From Pythium myriotylum (Eukaryota > Oomycota > Peronosporomycetes > Pythiales > Pythiaceae), in NCBI GenBank assembly GCA_023091665.1, contig JALJCQ010000007.1, positions 930,001-994,000 on the forward strand: a stretch of DNA of 64,000 bases, in the 5' to 3' direction. Shown here in pieces: positions 40,101-48,711 of the stretch. The notes under the pieces are model-generated. The model worked only from the letters and a program-made list of their open reading frames with translations. It did not search any database and was not told where the DNA came from. A program made the translations under genes and the position numbers. How positions within the stretch are numbered: position 1 is the stretch's first letter; each line of letters starts with the position of its first letter.

Positions 40101-42534
40101 CGTCAAGATGATCGAGCTGCTTGTCAAGCACGGTGCGTCACTAGAAGCTCGAGACATGGATGGTCGTTCTGTGCTTGACTACACCACGCACCAGGCCTCT
40201 CGCTACGTGTTCCGGTTCTTAAAGTCTACCTTTCCATCTCTCGTCGATACTTCAGAGGAAGAGGCATTCGAAGACGCCATGGAGACTGACGACTGGAGGG
40301 ATATGCCTTCTTTTGAGAGTGATGCCGAGTCCTTCTTGAACGACTGCGAGTCGTCAGGCAAGATTGCCAAGATACGCGAAGCCCCCGAAGTGGATTCCAA
40401 CTGTGACGTCGGCGCCGAGTGCTCCGTGTACGGCGAGCTTGACGCAGACGGGAACGTCATTGAAGGTGAAGAGTTCAACGCCTTACTCACTAAGGTGGAC
40501 GTCAAGCACGGTAAATTTGGTCTTAACGTGTTTTACCGCACACAAGTCGTTCACGATGAGATCCAAAACATCTTCATCGTCTTCACGAACTGGGGTCGCA
40601 TTGGCGAGGAAGGCAAGTTCCAGAACACACCATTTCACAACGCAACAGAAGCCGTGACCGAGTTCAAAAAGATTTTCAAATCCAAGACAAGTAATGCATG
40701 GGAGGACCGACACCAGTTCGAGAAGCGTCCTGGCAAGTACAACCTTGTGCAGCGCATCGATTTCTCGACCAAGATTGATCCCAGTGTAACGCAGTCGTTC
40801 ACGCAGTGCATTGACCAGCTTAAGCGTGACAAGGTCGATATTGAGACCGCATTTGCTGCGGTCTCGCGCAATGAACTGCGTCACCGCAGTGTTCTGGACA
40901 CACTCTTTGCGATCACAGATGTGCGCCACTTGCAGCTCGCGGCCTCCCAGAACTGCAACTACTATAATGACCTCCCGCTAGCCCGCGACCACGAGTTACG
41001 CCATGCAATGGGTATGCTGACCGAGATTCGCGGTGTGCTCACAGAACAGGCCGAGATCAAGCGCGAGATGGACATCGTTAGCGGCAACCTCGCATCAGAT
41101 GATGCTACGACTAAGCTAGCTGAACTTTCAGACAAATTCGCAGCGATCACGGAAGACCTGAGCGAGCGCAGCAGTCGCTACTACGAGATTGTGCCCCGCA
41201 ACGAAGATCACCGCGGCTCAGCCATCGCAGCATTCGATGACTTTGCCCAGGTCGACAAAGAACTATACCGACTCAAGAAGCTACTCGAGATCACCCGCAC
41301 ATACAAGATGCTGTTGGGCGCCAAGACGCACCAGACCGTAGTCCATCCGATGGAGTACATGGTCGATGCCCTTCAGATCCAGGTCTCGCGGCTGGATGAC
41401 GACGACCACGAACGCGCGATGCTCATCAAGTACTTCACCAGCGGCATTCGCCCTAGCGAACAGACTCGCTACCGCGTCTCCAACGTGTTTGCAGTGAGGC
41501 GACATGGGGAGTTTGAGCGATTTGAGAATTGTGTACGAAACGACCCCGCATTCTCCAAGGAGCACACGCAGCTACTGTGGCACGGAACGCGACGGACTAA
41601 TCTCATGGGTATTCTCTCGGAGGGGCTTCGCATCGCCCCGCGCGAGGCACCGCACAACGGCTACATGTATGGCAAGGGAATCTACTTCTCCGACGTCTCA
41701 GCGAAGAGTTTGAACTACTGCGACTCGCCGTATTCGATTGAGATGGAGGTTGAGGAGAAAGATGGAGAAATCACGAAGACCAAAACTAAGACGCGAGAAG
41801 TGCAGTACATGCTGCTGTGCGAAGTCGCGCTCGGCAACCAGCGAGATACCGTGTCGTCGTCAATGTACGAGCGCGAGAGCCTCGCTCAGGACGGCGTTCA
41901 CAGCATCCGTGCTGTCGGGCAGCACATGCCGAACATGACTGAATCGCTCGTGTCGCCACAATGCGGCTCCAAGATCCTGCTTGGGCGTGTCGGTCGCCCT
42001 GGCTACGACTACGAACGTTCGTCTGCGTGGGCTATCAAGAAGACCGATCCAAACAACAATGGTTACTCGTTCCAGTCGTGGGGTCTTGACGCCGAAGCAT
42101 TCCTGAACCGCTTGCTGCGTGAGAATTTGTTGGCTGTCAATAAGAGCTTCTCCATCAACAACAGCAATGACAAGAGGCTCTTTGTCCGCAAAGGATGGTA
42201 TGACAACGTCGATGACGCTACCCAGCTCGAGATCTGCATCACCAGCATTAATCCATCCATCGCTGGTTCGTGGGACCTAGACGTCAACTTTGTGGTGACA
42301 CCCTCGCCATCGGAGACCACCGTATTTGGCAGCGCTAGCTCCCAGAATCCTTTCGTGATCGCCAAGGCGCGTCGGTACCAGAACGTTCGTTTCAACCAGT
42401 TACCGAAGCTCGAGAAAGGCTTCTCGATGTCCGCGCCTTCTACCGCCGGGCAGTATAACGAGCACATTGTGTATGCGGCTGAGCAGGCTCGCATCCGATA
42501 CTTGGTGGAGGTTGAGCAGCTTCGTGCATGGTAG
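34144..42534 (+). CDS. Giant ankyrin-repeat, WGR and PARP-catalytic protein
   Basis: Intronless, 2,796 residues from this ATG (54 more if 33982 is used; residue numbers here count from 33982). The N-terminus is basic/acidic, with an acidic run and likely nuclear-localisation stretches (RRKRGRR). Some twenty or more ankyrin repeats cover about 480-1350 and 1455-2140 (for example TPLHFAA, SALSLAARHGH, TALHLAV). A Cys4 cluster (1222, 1225, 1232, 1235) and an FG-rich stretch (1347-1450) interrupt them. A WGR domain (FYRTQVV...TNWGRIG, about 2172-2258) precedes the PARP regulatory and catalytic domains. The H-Y-E triad is intact: His2534 in LLWHGT, Tyr2568 in GKGIYFSD, Glu2827 in NEHIVY, predicting poly-ADP-ribosylation. 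The WGR domain suggests DNA-damage or nuclear function; the ankyrins, partner binding as in tankyrase or nematode PME-5. Confidence 0.93.
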   Translation: MGPSRRSSAESKRRWTERDWDVALEAQSFVAVWAAAPERRKKRKAKEPAAEAFWLAQLQDDVTQDLLETDASVRVTWLNRAEGDADRRYEPAYDDCVDVQAILCYVQLAELPGGALELTEKSAARVDKSLRRARGELPPEEDNDSEPEAPPAASRQRKRQLAARKRRGGDDDDDEDDGGRRKRGRRVLKAAAPKKLSKRMAAMHILPHYTSVDAAKYEDRELRGDHEFDACKGDLLSSTREVVRAVATQNYTLLTQLAEDENTRKQLFSFAAYQSADVTNTPLEIALANDDVQAVTAIRKALKLSHGSHPNVSLPSHSTGSHTSVYSDYNRRAINASRGGREGNNALLEDCHHTHDYDQASSLWEFPTSSVKMMTVLYPKGEWVNDSDNPNYVASAVRVGNLALAAKMVEVLAKNGGWGYNDLHVAVLSSTDQELPTFRSVSVLKKAQQTKITPLHFAAINPNVKYLKALWENGGADQSDVRDDAQFEPIHYAAANASPAAAQFLLERKANLLSRTKEKHTPIMRAIIVGREDTAIAMLEHVATESEETVNQVLTGRGPESYQLIHFAAKNNCASVLKHLLKVGVNVNALAAGQTSALSLAARHGHFECVKILVAHGAKIDKADKLKRTPLLLAVKNGQTRIAAFLINNGANVNAYDSSENSVVHYAASYGWMSALELLYDAGADFWSRNSWGFVPLICAMLKQRMVCVDFILQSDSEQRFLDFRDRSGRTMLFLQCEHSNNLSQIKYLLDKGLDPNIPDCEDERPLDLLLKRVAMKDSDKAFFRDAIMALLENGAEVNYTNSSGQRPLDVLIDQVGGGPDKSFYLEMIRTFLQRGAEVNYSTGHYHKRPLNAVIQQAKNTSDKLTCLLVVKELVKRGAEVNYSFVNDEGETIYPSQPLQSAVRSNAQSIFDYLLDEAGADAFLVETNGCDAWLASAQLGSKGAYFLEKLLNKFPTPRVFTNKNIFLAIASHASSQMVPAALVERLLKYCLNVDELLHDKVSSNCSPLMVMYESNLSTPNPKSSQEQITRFKRNHQNFCQIARLFSSRITDVEALKKYITIAKPKKNVQRPEDTICEEEMITVFDSTILHAGIKRGKDSSLNPSQSWFGENIVGLLFESCPISKCLLEVPSRGDQATPLVAAVTKGDIAMVRLLLSAGADPNYVPRRCAKCQDEVDSCSSCLVRGLENTTLVLAAKSDRRELIEVLLEGGASVNCYESAVTLDTPLHSAMKSGNTEQTKLLLRHGASMVKLNAAKTTPLAAAVAAGYSVKMRKPHEGEVKFSTATLGRGCKPPGIGFSFSSHPIAQTSTASPAAAKTTPAFGFTFPLSSSTTPTFSGNSSPSPQGPTRGFGSSSNPFGGFNFQAPFGTSTASSSSNPFAGFTFQTSADSSAQVGSTVIDIALTCDNVLEAIMTSDENGRTPLHHAANKRDLPLLQALIDRVPKSDRAHYVNMRDVFGRTALQFALNSVSMKPDASFDVERFLFLSGADAGVVDNFGLLALHFALQKIDMSWHLTYDSTLLPKVLEEQKATGEYETKKEEAYARHLRGVPLPAADPVETVSNLIAAGCDPNICDGLGRSPMHLAASIGAFVCASTLLSSCPAAKRALMLEQEDVEGFTPLGRAFQHGRETTITTLIQSGATVSGSVVINGQERSYFSIAVEKSMSGICHMLLNAGFSRRQAVEDAVCGNQLHLARNLMVGLEISNDRGLLVAGNSRGETLLHCLAKHSNSFDDLAIELVWTLIDEGLNVLALDSKGNTALHYAAARANTRLMDFLFHHAIDVNARNLAGQTPFMYAVANQSMDRRLVTMQYMLLRQDFDVKLQDVNGVDVLRFFISFFWKDLENDEAVLPWFEILMRRHGDLNCLFSDPAPKFPNVDVFQNKKLGDSTKTTAPLLVWAGYASSSNSRLRLLRSLMRHGVSPSTSDSNGNTVLSHFVARNMLVEAEVVLNEAKATPDAVEVLLSRANSCGQTALHLAVKPLEYASYENVKMIELLVKHGASLEARDMDGRSVLDYTTHQASRYVFRFLKSTFPSLVDTSEEEAFEDAMETDDWRDMPSFESDAESFLNDCESSGKIAKIREAPEVDSNCDVGAECSVYGELDADGNVIEGEEFNALLTKVDVKHGKFGLNVFYRTQVVHDEIQNIFIVFTNWGRIGEEGKFQNTPFHNATEAVTEFKKIFKSKTSNAWEDRHQFEKRPGKYNLVQRIDFSTKIDPSVTQSFTQCIDQLKRDKVDIETAFAAVSRNELRHRSVLDTLFAITDVRHLQLAASQNCNYYNDLPLARDHELRHAMGMLTEIRGVLTEQAEIKREMDIVSGNLASDDATTKLAELSDKFAAITEDLSERSSRYYEIVPRNEDHRGSAIAAFDDFAQVDKELYRLKKLLEITRTYKMLLGAKTHQTVVHPMEYMVDALQIQVSRLDDDDHERAMLIKYFTSGIRPSEQTRYRVSNVFAVRRHGEFERFENCVRNDPAFSKEHTQLLWHGTRRTNLMGILSEGLRIAPREAPHNGYMYGKGIYFSDVSAKSLNYCDSPYSIEMEVEEKDGEITKTKTKTREVQYMLLCEVALGNQRDTVSSSMYERESLAQDGVHSIRAVGQHMPNMTESLVSPQCGSKILLGRVGRPGYDYERSSAWAIKKTDPNNNGYSFQSWGLDAEAFLNRLLRENLLAVNKSFSINNSNDKRLFVRKGWYDNVDDATQLEICITSINPSIAGSWDLDVNFVVTPSPSETTVFGSASSQNPFVIAKARRYQNVRFNQLPKLEKGFSMSAPSTAGQYNEHIVYAAEQARIRYLVEVEQLRAW

Positions 42535-42634
42535 GATGTGAGCTATGAAAGCTAGATACGAATATATATGTACAATACCTGACTACACCAACGACTCCGA
42601 ATAGCTCGAATCGGGAAAGGACGCCTTGAGATCC

Positions 42635-43249
42635 ATGGAGGGAGATCGAACATGCAAAGATTCATTTGTCTCTCGACTGGTTGCCTTTTGCGATGAGCGT
42701 GCGTCGTCGATTCGCGCGTGGCAAAGGGAATTGGACTAATATGAATACATGAAGAGGATGTGCAACGAACCCATGCCAGGTTCTGCCAAGCTCACGTGGA
42801 CGAGTTCTACGGATTCAGCGCACGCGACGATGAAGAAAAGAGCCACCGCGTGCACGAGCTCTTCATGGCGCGTTTGCCTCTTTAGCTCGAACCAGCTCTT
42901 TACTCGATCTGATGTGGCCACGTGCATGCAGGAGTACAAGCGATTGTTTGAGCAGATAATGCTAGAGTTTTTGGACACTGAAGAGGTAAAGTATTTCCTC
43001 GTGGACAGGAGCAACGACCTACTAGACACAGCTTATCCCATTTAGATGACACCGGAGGACTTCTATGCTTACTGCCAAGAACTCCACACAGCAAAACGAA
43101 GCGAGCGCCAGGACGAAGAAACCGATCCACGTGTCCACCTTCGCATCATTCTTTCAGCCCTCGACTTTGACGCATTCTGTCGCCTCATGGAGCGCGAGGC
43201 GATCGAGACACAGCGTGCACTGAAGCAGGCCGAGGATATGGGACTTTGA
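42635..43249 (+). CDS. CFAP36: CFAP36-like BART-domain ciliary protein
   Basis: Predicted 144-residue protein of the ARL2BP/BART fold, which binds Arl-type GTPases at cilia. Exons 42635-42698, 42755-42867, 42932-42985 and 43046-43249. The order DEFYGFSARDDEEKS, then VHELFM-EYKRLFEQIMLEFL, then MTPEDFYAYCQ and LSALDFDAFCRLM parallels human CFAP36 ([29 protein letters not shown]...INEDQF), including equal spacing across the second splice junction. That junction uses a GC donor (ATG-GCGCGT). A GT donor at 42850 would also keep frame but delete six aligned residues. Shorter than mammalian CFAP36, which adds a long charged C-terminus. Ends 15 bp from the convergent NRAMP gene. Confidence 0.75.
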
Positions 43250-43264
43250 GTCGGCTTCTTCAAA

Positions 43265-45079
43265 TCACACGGCAACTTCGTCGTCCGAAAGCAGCGCTTC
43301 CTGCTCATGTCTTTGCTTGATACGCTTTTCACGCTTGATTCGCTCTTGCTCCGCTCTCTGCTTCTGTTTCTGTTTCTTGCCAGTTTCATAGCCCTGGATT
43401 GAGCCTCCGGAGGATGACGGGTACACCAGCACGAGATACATGAGGAGCGCTGCGTACAGCATTGCGATAAACGCAATCAGCATCCATGAAAAAATCGACA
43501 TGTTGTTCGGCAACTCAGTGCCAAGGATGCGGTATACGAGCGCATAGTTGATGCTACACAGTAGCGCCGTTCCTCCCAGCAACATGAACGCAACTGCTCG
43601 CGAGTTGACGAACGCGTCCCCCATGAGCGATTTGGTGCCGGTAAACGTGAGCAACGGCAACAGCGCAAACGGTAGTTGCACGCTCTGCAACACATTGAGA
43701 AACTCGTTAAAGTGATCACTTTTAAACTGCTGGTTCTGGCTGATTACAGCCACAACGACTGCAGGGATGAGTGCGACCCCACGCGTGAGTGCCACTCGCT
43801 TCCACGCGGCTATCTTGATGTCCAGAAAGCCCTCCATCACGAACTGACCTGCATACGTGCCCGTCATGGTCGACGCCTGGCCCGACGCAAGCAAGCCAAT
43901 GGCCCAGATCACGCGCGCGTAACCGCCGAGTGATTCCTTCACGGCCTCGCCGGCCTCCGCGAGTCCAATTTCTTGGCAATAACCGGCAGTCGGCGCGACA
44001 GCGTCGCCTGCAAAGCCGTAGAAATGATCTGTGCGACGATCCACAAAGCACGGCGAACACTGAAACGGATTCACGCCCGTCACGTAGTGGCACTTGTTGC
44101 CGGTCTTGGCGTCGTAGATGGTCGAACCGGACGCGAGCGCGGCGTTGATAGGGATGCACGAGGTCTGAATGCCTGTGCCAGCGAGACCCGAGATCGAATC
44201 CGGACGACTTAAGTCTGCGCACTGTGAGCTGTAGAAGCTGCTGGCGAAGACGCAGATGACGGCGGCATTGATGAGGAAGCTGACGAAGAGCGCGAGGCTG
44301 GACTCGAGGCTGAAGTAGAAGTTGGCTTCGCGCACTATATGCGGCTTGGTGCGGTCGATGCCGCGGGTCTGCACGAGTGCTGAGTGGAGAAAGATGTTGT
44401 GCGGCATGATGATGGCGCCGAGTGAGGCCACGGCCTGCATGACATTCTGTTCCTGGAGCCGCGGCCAGACGATGCCCTTGATGATCTCTCGCCCATCGGG
44501 CTCGCTCACGGTGAAGTCTGCGAAGAAGCAGACGCACATGGTCGTGATGAGGAAGAGGAAAAACATCTCAAGGTACCGACTGCCGCTGCCGGCGCGGTGG
44601 AGCATGAGGAACGTGAGCGTGTCGATGCCCGTGAGCAGACACCCGGCCCAGAGCGGCAGCTTGAAGAGGATCTGGAACGCGATGGCCGAGCCCAGCACCT
44701 CCTGGATGTCGCTGCCGATGATGGCCATCTCGGTCATGACCCAGAGCGCGAGCGAAACAACGCGCGGGTACTCGGACCGGCAGAGCTGCGCCAAGTGGCG
44801 GCCCGTGACCGTGCCCAGACGCGCCGCGAGCACCTGGTAGAGTCCGCCGGCGATCGTGCTCAGCAGCACGACGTAGAGCAGCTCGTAGCGCGTGTAGGCG
44901 CCGCTCTGGAGGTCGGCCTCGAGGTTCCCGGGGTCCAAGTAGGCCATGCTCATGAGCCATCCGGGCCCAGTGTAGGCCCAGAACGTGCGCCACGAGAAGC
45001 CCGAGGGCTCGACGCGGAGCGTGGGCGTATCGTCGTCGGCGTCGAGCAGCCGCCGCTCGTCCACGGGCGCGCTGTCCAT
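43265..45079 (-). CDS. NRAMP divalent metal transporter
   Basis: Proton-coupled Mn2+/Fe2+ transporter of the SLC11 family, at the plasma or endosomal membrane. Single exon, 604 residues with about eleven to twelve helices. The two metal-site motifs are intact: DPGN in TM1 (Asp49, Asn52) and MPHN in TM6 (near residue 230). TM3-TM4 motifs GRHLAQLCR and MTEMAIIGSDIQEV and the transport signature region GLLASGQASTMTGTYAGQFVMEG fit the family. The loop after TM7 (about residues 285-365) is long and cysteine-rich (HYVTGVNPFQCSPC), probably glycosylated/extracellular. The C-tail is lysine- and glutamate-rich with an acidic end and a possible LL sorting signal (EALLSDDE). Its promoter is shared with NDUFS7. 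Confidence 0.96.
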   Translation of the reverse strand: MDSAPVDERRLLDADDDTPTLRVEPSGFSWRTFWAYTGPGWLMSMAYLDPGNLEADLQSGAYTRYELLYVVLLSTIAGGLYQVLAARLGTVTGRHLAQLCRSEYPRVVSLALWVMTEMAIIGSDIQEVLGSAIAFQILFKLPLWAGCLLTGIDTLTFLMLHRAGSGSRYLEMFFLFLITTMCVCFFADFTVSEPDGREIIKGIVWPRLQEQNVMQAVASLGAIIMPHNIFLHSALVQTRGIDRTKPHIVREANFYFSLESSLALFVSFLINAAVICVFASSFYSSQCADLSRPDSISGLAGTGIQTSCIPINAALASGSTIYDAKTGNKCHYVTGVNPFQCSPCFVDRRTDHFYGFAGDAVAPTAGYCQEIGLAEAGEAVKESLGGYARVIWAIGLLASGQASTMTGTYAGQFVMEGFLDIKIAAWKRVALTRGVALIPAVVVAVISQNQQFKSDHFNEFLNVLQSVQLPFALLPLLTFTGTKSLMGDAFVNSRAVAFMLLGGTALLCSINYALVYRILGTELPNNMSIFSWMLIAFIAMLYAALLMYLVLVYPSSSGGSIQGYETGKKQKQKQRAEQERIKREKRIKQRHEQEALLSDDEVAV

Positions 45080-45469
45080 GAGGGTGGGAGCGAAGGAAGG
45101 CGACGCAGGGAATGGGGCGGAGGCACACGCCCGGTGAGGAGCTTCAACGTGATCGCGAGCGCCAGGGAATCCGGGGTTACGTAACCCGCACTTAGTGAAG
45201 GAAGAAGAGGGCTAAGTACGCTAACCTGTCAGAATGAATACGAATCGCAGAATCCATGCGTCCGCACGACCCTACAATAACTTTGTAAATGGAATCATTT
45301 CATTAATTAATACCATCATTGATAATATTCGGTTGAGACATACTTTGATAATAAATACCTCTTGAGAATCGTATCGGGTTCGACGAGGGGATCTCGTCGA
45401 GGTGGACCACCGGGCCTCGGGAGCTCGTGGGCCGTACGCGCTCCGGCCACCGCCAGAACGCCTTCGACC
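45080..45469. promoter_or_regulatory. Divergent promoter of NRAMP and NDUFS7 genes
   Basis: 390 bp. On the minus strand CCCCATTCCCTG near 45110-45121 is initiator-like for NRAMP. The middle is AT-rich (45290-45360) and contains TCATTTCATTAATT at about 45294-45307 on the plus strand. No gene seen. Confidence 0.4.
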
Positions 45470-46176
45470 ATGCTCTCGCTCGCGCGCCGCTCCGCCCCTC
45501 TCGCCTCGCGCGCCGCAGGCCTCCACTCGAGCGCCGTCGCGCAGCAGGCCACGGCCGCCGCCTCCAACGAGGTCGCGCAGCGCGGCAGCGTCTCGGACCT
45601 GCTCGCCGGAAACGCCGCGGCTCGCAACAGCGTTGGTGAGTCTCTTCTCCAAGTCGGATTGTGCACACGGGCATGTTGGCTAATCGGTCGGGGGGTGGTG
45701 ATTACCAACGTGTAGAGTACGCGATCGCCAAGGTGGACGACCTTGTCAACTGGGGTCGCAAGGGCTCGCTCTGGCCGCTCACGTTCGGCCTCGCATGCTG
45801 CGCCGTCGAGATGATGCACACCGCCTCGCCCCGTTACGATTTCGAGCGCATGGGTATGGTCTTCCGTGCCTCGCCGCGTCAGACCGATGTGATGATCGTC
45901 GCCGGAACGCTCACCAACAAGATGGCGCCGGCTCTTCGTCGTGTCTACGACCAGATGCCCGAGCCGCGATGGGTCGTGTCCATGGGCTCGTGCGCCAACG
46001 GTGGCGGCTACTACCACTACTCGTACGCCGTCGTGCGTGGCGTGGACCGTGTCATCCCCGTGGATATTTACGTGCCGGGCTGCCCGCCCACCGCCGAGGC
46101 GCTGCTTTACGGTATGATTCAGCTCCAGAAGAAGGTCAAGGCCAACAAGTCGCTGCTGCTCAAGCTGCGAAAGTAA
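45470..46176 (+). CDS. NDUFS7: Mitochondrial complex I subunit NDUFS7 (PSST/NuoB)
   Basis: Carries iron-sulfur cluster N2, the last electron carrier before ubiquinone in complex I. Two exons, 45470-45635 and 45716-46176, give 208 residues. The first exon encodes a presequence ([21 protein letters not shown]). The mature core is highly conserved: [47 protein letters not shown] and [11 protein letters not shown]. The four N2 ligands are Cys83, Cys84, Cys148 and Cys178. In this lineage it is nuclear-encoded. Ends 237 bp from the convergent kinase gene. Confidence 0.97.
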
Positions 46177-46413
46177 GCGACGCCCCAGAGAACGCTCGAG
46201 AAGGAATCGCTGTTGGATATGCATGTGGCACCCTTTCTCGATCCTCGAGGCGGCCTGTTGATGAGGAAATGGAAATGATTTACCCGACAACGACTGAAAC
46301 TTCAGGATTGTTTTATTGTCATGTCTTCTTAGTAATTGTACACGCCATGCAGAAATAAAATCCCAACGTCACTACACGATCACAAACACATAGGGGGTGG
46401 GGGCGCGGCGCTC

Positions 46414-48711
46414 TCAAAAGTCGAGGTTAGACAGCTCGCGATCAAGGAGATCGACATCCAGGTCGATCGACACGCGCGTCAGCTCCAAGACGTCAATGTC
46501 CATATCCGACGGACGAATCTTCGGCAAGTCGTGGATCAAACTGTGCTTCCGCATCTGACTCAAGGCCGAGATCAAGTCCGAGCTGGCGCGTACGAGACGC
46601 TTCGACTCGGTCGCACTTGTCGTCGGCAGCACGCCAGGGTTCATCCACGGATGCTCGAGAACTTGAGCCGCCGTAAGTCGTCGAGAACGATCGACTGTCA
46701 AAAGTTTGCGCACGAGATCCTTGGCCTCTTCCGAAACATCGTCCCAATCGGGGGACTCGAACTTGTAGCTCGCGCAAACTACCTTCTCAAAAATTGCAAC
46801 ATGGTTCTCGCCCCGGAACGGCGGGTACCCGCACAGCAAAATGAACAAAATGACGCCGAGACTCCAACAATCGACCTCCGAACCGTACGCCTCGCCGCGA
46901 ACGACCTCGGGGGCCACGTAGCCAGGGGTCCCACATGCTGTGAGACGCTTCTCGCCACGCATCGACCGGGCAAAACCGAAGTCAGCAATCATGACCTCTG
47001 CGCCAGGAGCCGACGTCTTCAACAAAATGTTCTCTGGTTTCAGGTCGCGATGAACGACGCCCTTGGAATGGAAATACTTGATAGCACCTGTGAGCTTCTT
47101 CATCACAACTCGAGCGTCTTCTTCCGTGTAGCTCTTGCGCTTGACAAGAGCGTCGAACAGCTCGCCACCAGTGCACAGCGGGGTAACGATGTAGTAATAC
47201 CGCGATTCCTCGTAGTAGCCCAACAGGGGGACCACATTCGGGTGGTTCAGCGTGCGCATGATCTCGACTTCTCGTTTCAGCGACTGCACATCCGACAGAC
47301 TCAAGCTACTCTTGGCGATGCACTTGACAGCGACCTGCTTACGTGTCTCGCGGTGAGTAGCAATGTGGACCACCGAATAGGCCCCCGAGCCCAACTTCCG
47401 GCCGAGCTTGTACGCTCGGTGGAACGAAAACTCGGGCGCACTCTCGCCTCCATCAGAGGTCTGTCGTGTGGGAGCTAGCAACGTCGGGCGAAGCGTCGAG
47501 GATCGGGCCGTGGGAGGAGCCGAGACTCCTCTGGCTTGTGCGATAGACGTTGCCGACGCTGACGCAGATGCCGAAGCGGCCGCGGCTTTTTGCGTGTACA
47601 GGGCCTTCATGATTTTGCCGTAGGCTGCCTTAACGTCTGTAGTCCACACAGCCGAGGCTGTCTCGAGCTTGACTTCACCGGCAGCCGAAATCAGTTTCTT
47701 GACGTATCCACTGCACGCTCCGTCCTTGACCTCGCCGAGAATCTGGTCCAAAATGAAAATCATCTCGTCTTCCTGCTGACACTCGTGCATATCCCGGATC
47801 AAGTTGGCCAGCACAGCGTGCTCTTCCTCGACGCGTCGACCGGCCTGAGCCGCCGGCGAGATGCCGTTGCCGTACCCCCAGAGGTCCTGCGAGCTGCTGC
47901 TTCCGGGGCCTTCGCCCAGCTTGAGTTCGTAGCGCGAGGCGTTGTACTCGTTGTTGACGATGTACTCGAGGATGGCGCGGCCGAGCTTGGCTGGGCTCTC
48001 TCCTTCGACCCAGCGTTGGAGCGTCTTGACCCACTTCTGGCGGTCCTCTTCCCGGGACGTCTGGATGTAATAGTGCATGACCGCGCCGTCCGGGTCGGCG
48101 TCGTGGTCGACGCAGCTGGCTTTCTTCTTGGTGCTCAGCCGCGTCTCCTTGTGGTGGACAAACATGCACGAGAGCGCGCCACGCGAGAAGCGCGAGCGCG
48201 GTCGCTTGCGCGCGACGATGACAAAGCTGCACGGGTGGTTCTTGAAGGCGTCGGTGGGCTCGACGCGGAGCACGTCGCTGCGCGCGATCTCGCCGCGCAG
48301 CAGGCGCTTCTCGAGCGCGCCGAGGTCCTTGTGGGCGGTCTCGACCTGGGCCGGGTTCTTGCTGTAGTAGACGAGCGACGACTTGGTGAGCACGAAGTAG
48401 CGCGGGAGCCAGTGCTTGAAGAAGGGCGCGCGCTTCATGAGCACGCCGCTGAGCAGCACGTCCTGCGAGGAGGCGAGCAGCGACGCGCTGCCGGCGCGCG
48501 CGAGCAGCACGCCGCCCGCCGGGTACCGCGACGGGTCGAACGAGAGGTGGTGCGGGTGCAGCGGCGGGGCCTGCGGCGTCGAGAACGAGTCGAGCCCGCT
48601 GGCCGAGTTGAGCCGCTTCTTGGCCAGGTCGTCCGAGCTGCCGCCGAGCGAGTGCCGCGGCTGGATCACCACGGCCGTGCTCGCCTGGTCCGTGTGCGCG
48701 CGCTTCTTCAT
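46414..48711 (-). CDS. PH-domain CaMK-like serine/threonine kinase
   Basis: 765 residues from the ATG at 48711; the frame is open for another 315 nt upstream without an ATG. A PH domain spans about residues 84-243 (VLLSGVLMKRAPFFKHWLPRYF to WVKTLQRWVEG) with a charged insert, suggesting phosphoinositide binding at membranes. A helical region and an Ala/Ser repeat tract (SASASASAT) link it to a complete kinase domain (about 433-690): LGSGAYSVVHIA glycine loop, VAVKCIAKS lysine, HRDLKPEN, DFGFA, CGTPGYVAPE and the CaMK-type LLCGYPPF. The C-terminal tail (about 75 residues) has no obvious IQ or EF-hand. Closest in kinase type to CaMK/MAPKAPK groups; substrates unknown. Confidence 0.9.
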   Translation of the reverse strand: MKKRAHTDQASTAVVIQPRHSLGGSSDDLAKKRLNSASGLDSFSTPQAPPLHPHHLSFDPSRYPAGGVLLARAGSASLLASSQDVLLSGVLMKRAPFFKHWLPRYFVLTKSSLVYYSKNPAQVETAHKDLGALEKRLLRGEIARSDVLRVEPTDAFKNHPCSFVIVARKRPRSRFSRGALSCMFVHHKETRLSTKKKASCVDHDADPDGAVMHYYIQTSREEDRQKWVKTLQRWVEGESPAKLGRAILEYIVNNEYNASRYELKLGEGPGSSSSQDLWGYGNGISPAAQAGRRVEEEHAVLANLIRDMHECQQEDEMIFILDQILGEVKDGACSGYVKKLISAAGEVKLETASAVWTTDVKAAYGKIMKALYTQKAAAASASASASATSIAQARGVSAPPTARSSTLRPTLLAPTRQTSDGGESAPEFSFHRAYKLGRKLGSGAYSVVHIATHRETRKQVAVKCIAKSSLSLSDVQSLKREVEIMRTLNHPNVVPLLGYYEESRYYYIVTPLCTGGELFDALVKRKSYTEEDARVVMKKLTGAIKYFHSKGVVHRDLKPENILLKTSAPGAEVMIADFGFARSMRGEKRLTACGTPGYVAPEVVRGEAYGSEVDCWSLGVILFILLCGYPPFRGENHVAIFEKVVCASYKFESPDWDDVSEEAKDLVRKLLTVDRSRRLTAAQVLEHPWMNPGVLPTTSATESKRLVRASSDLISALSQMRKHSLIHDLPKIRPSDMDIDVLELTRVSIDLDVDLLDRELSNLDF

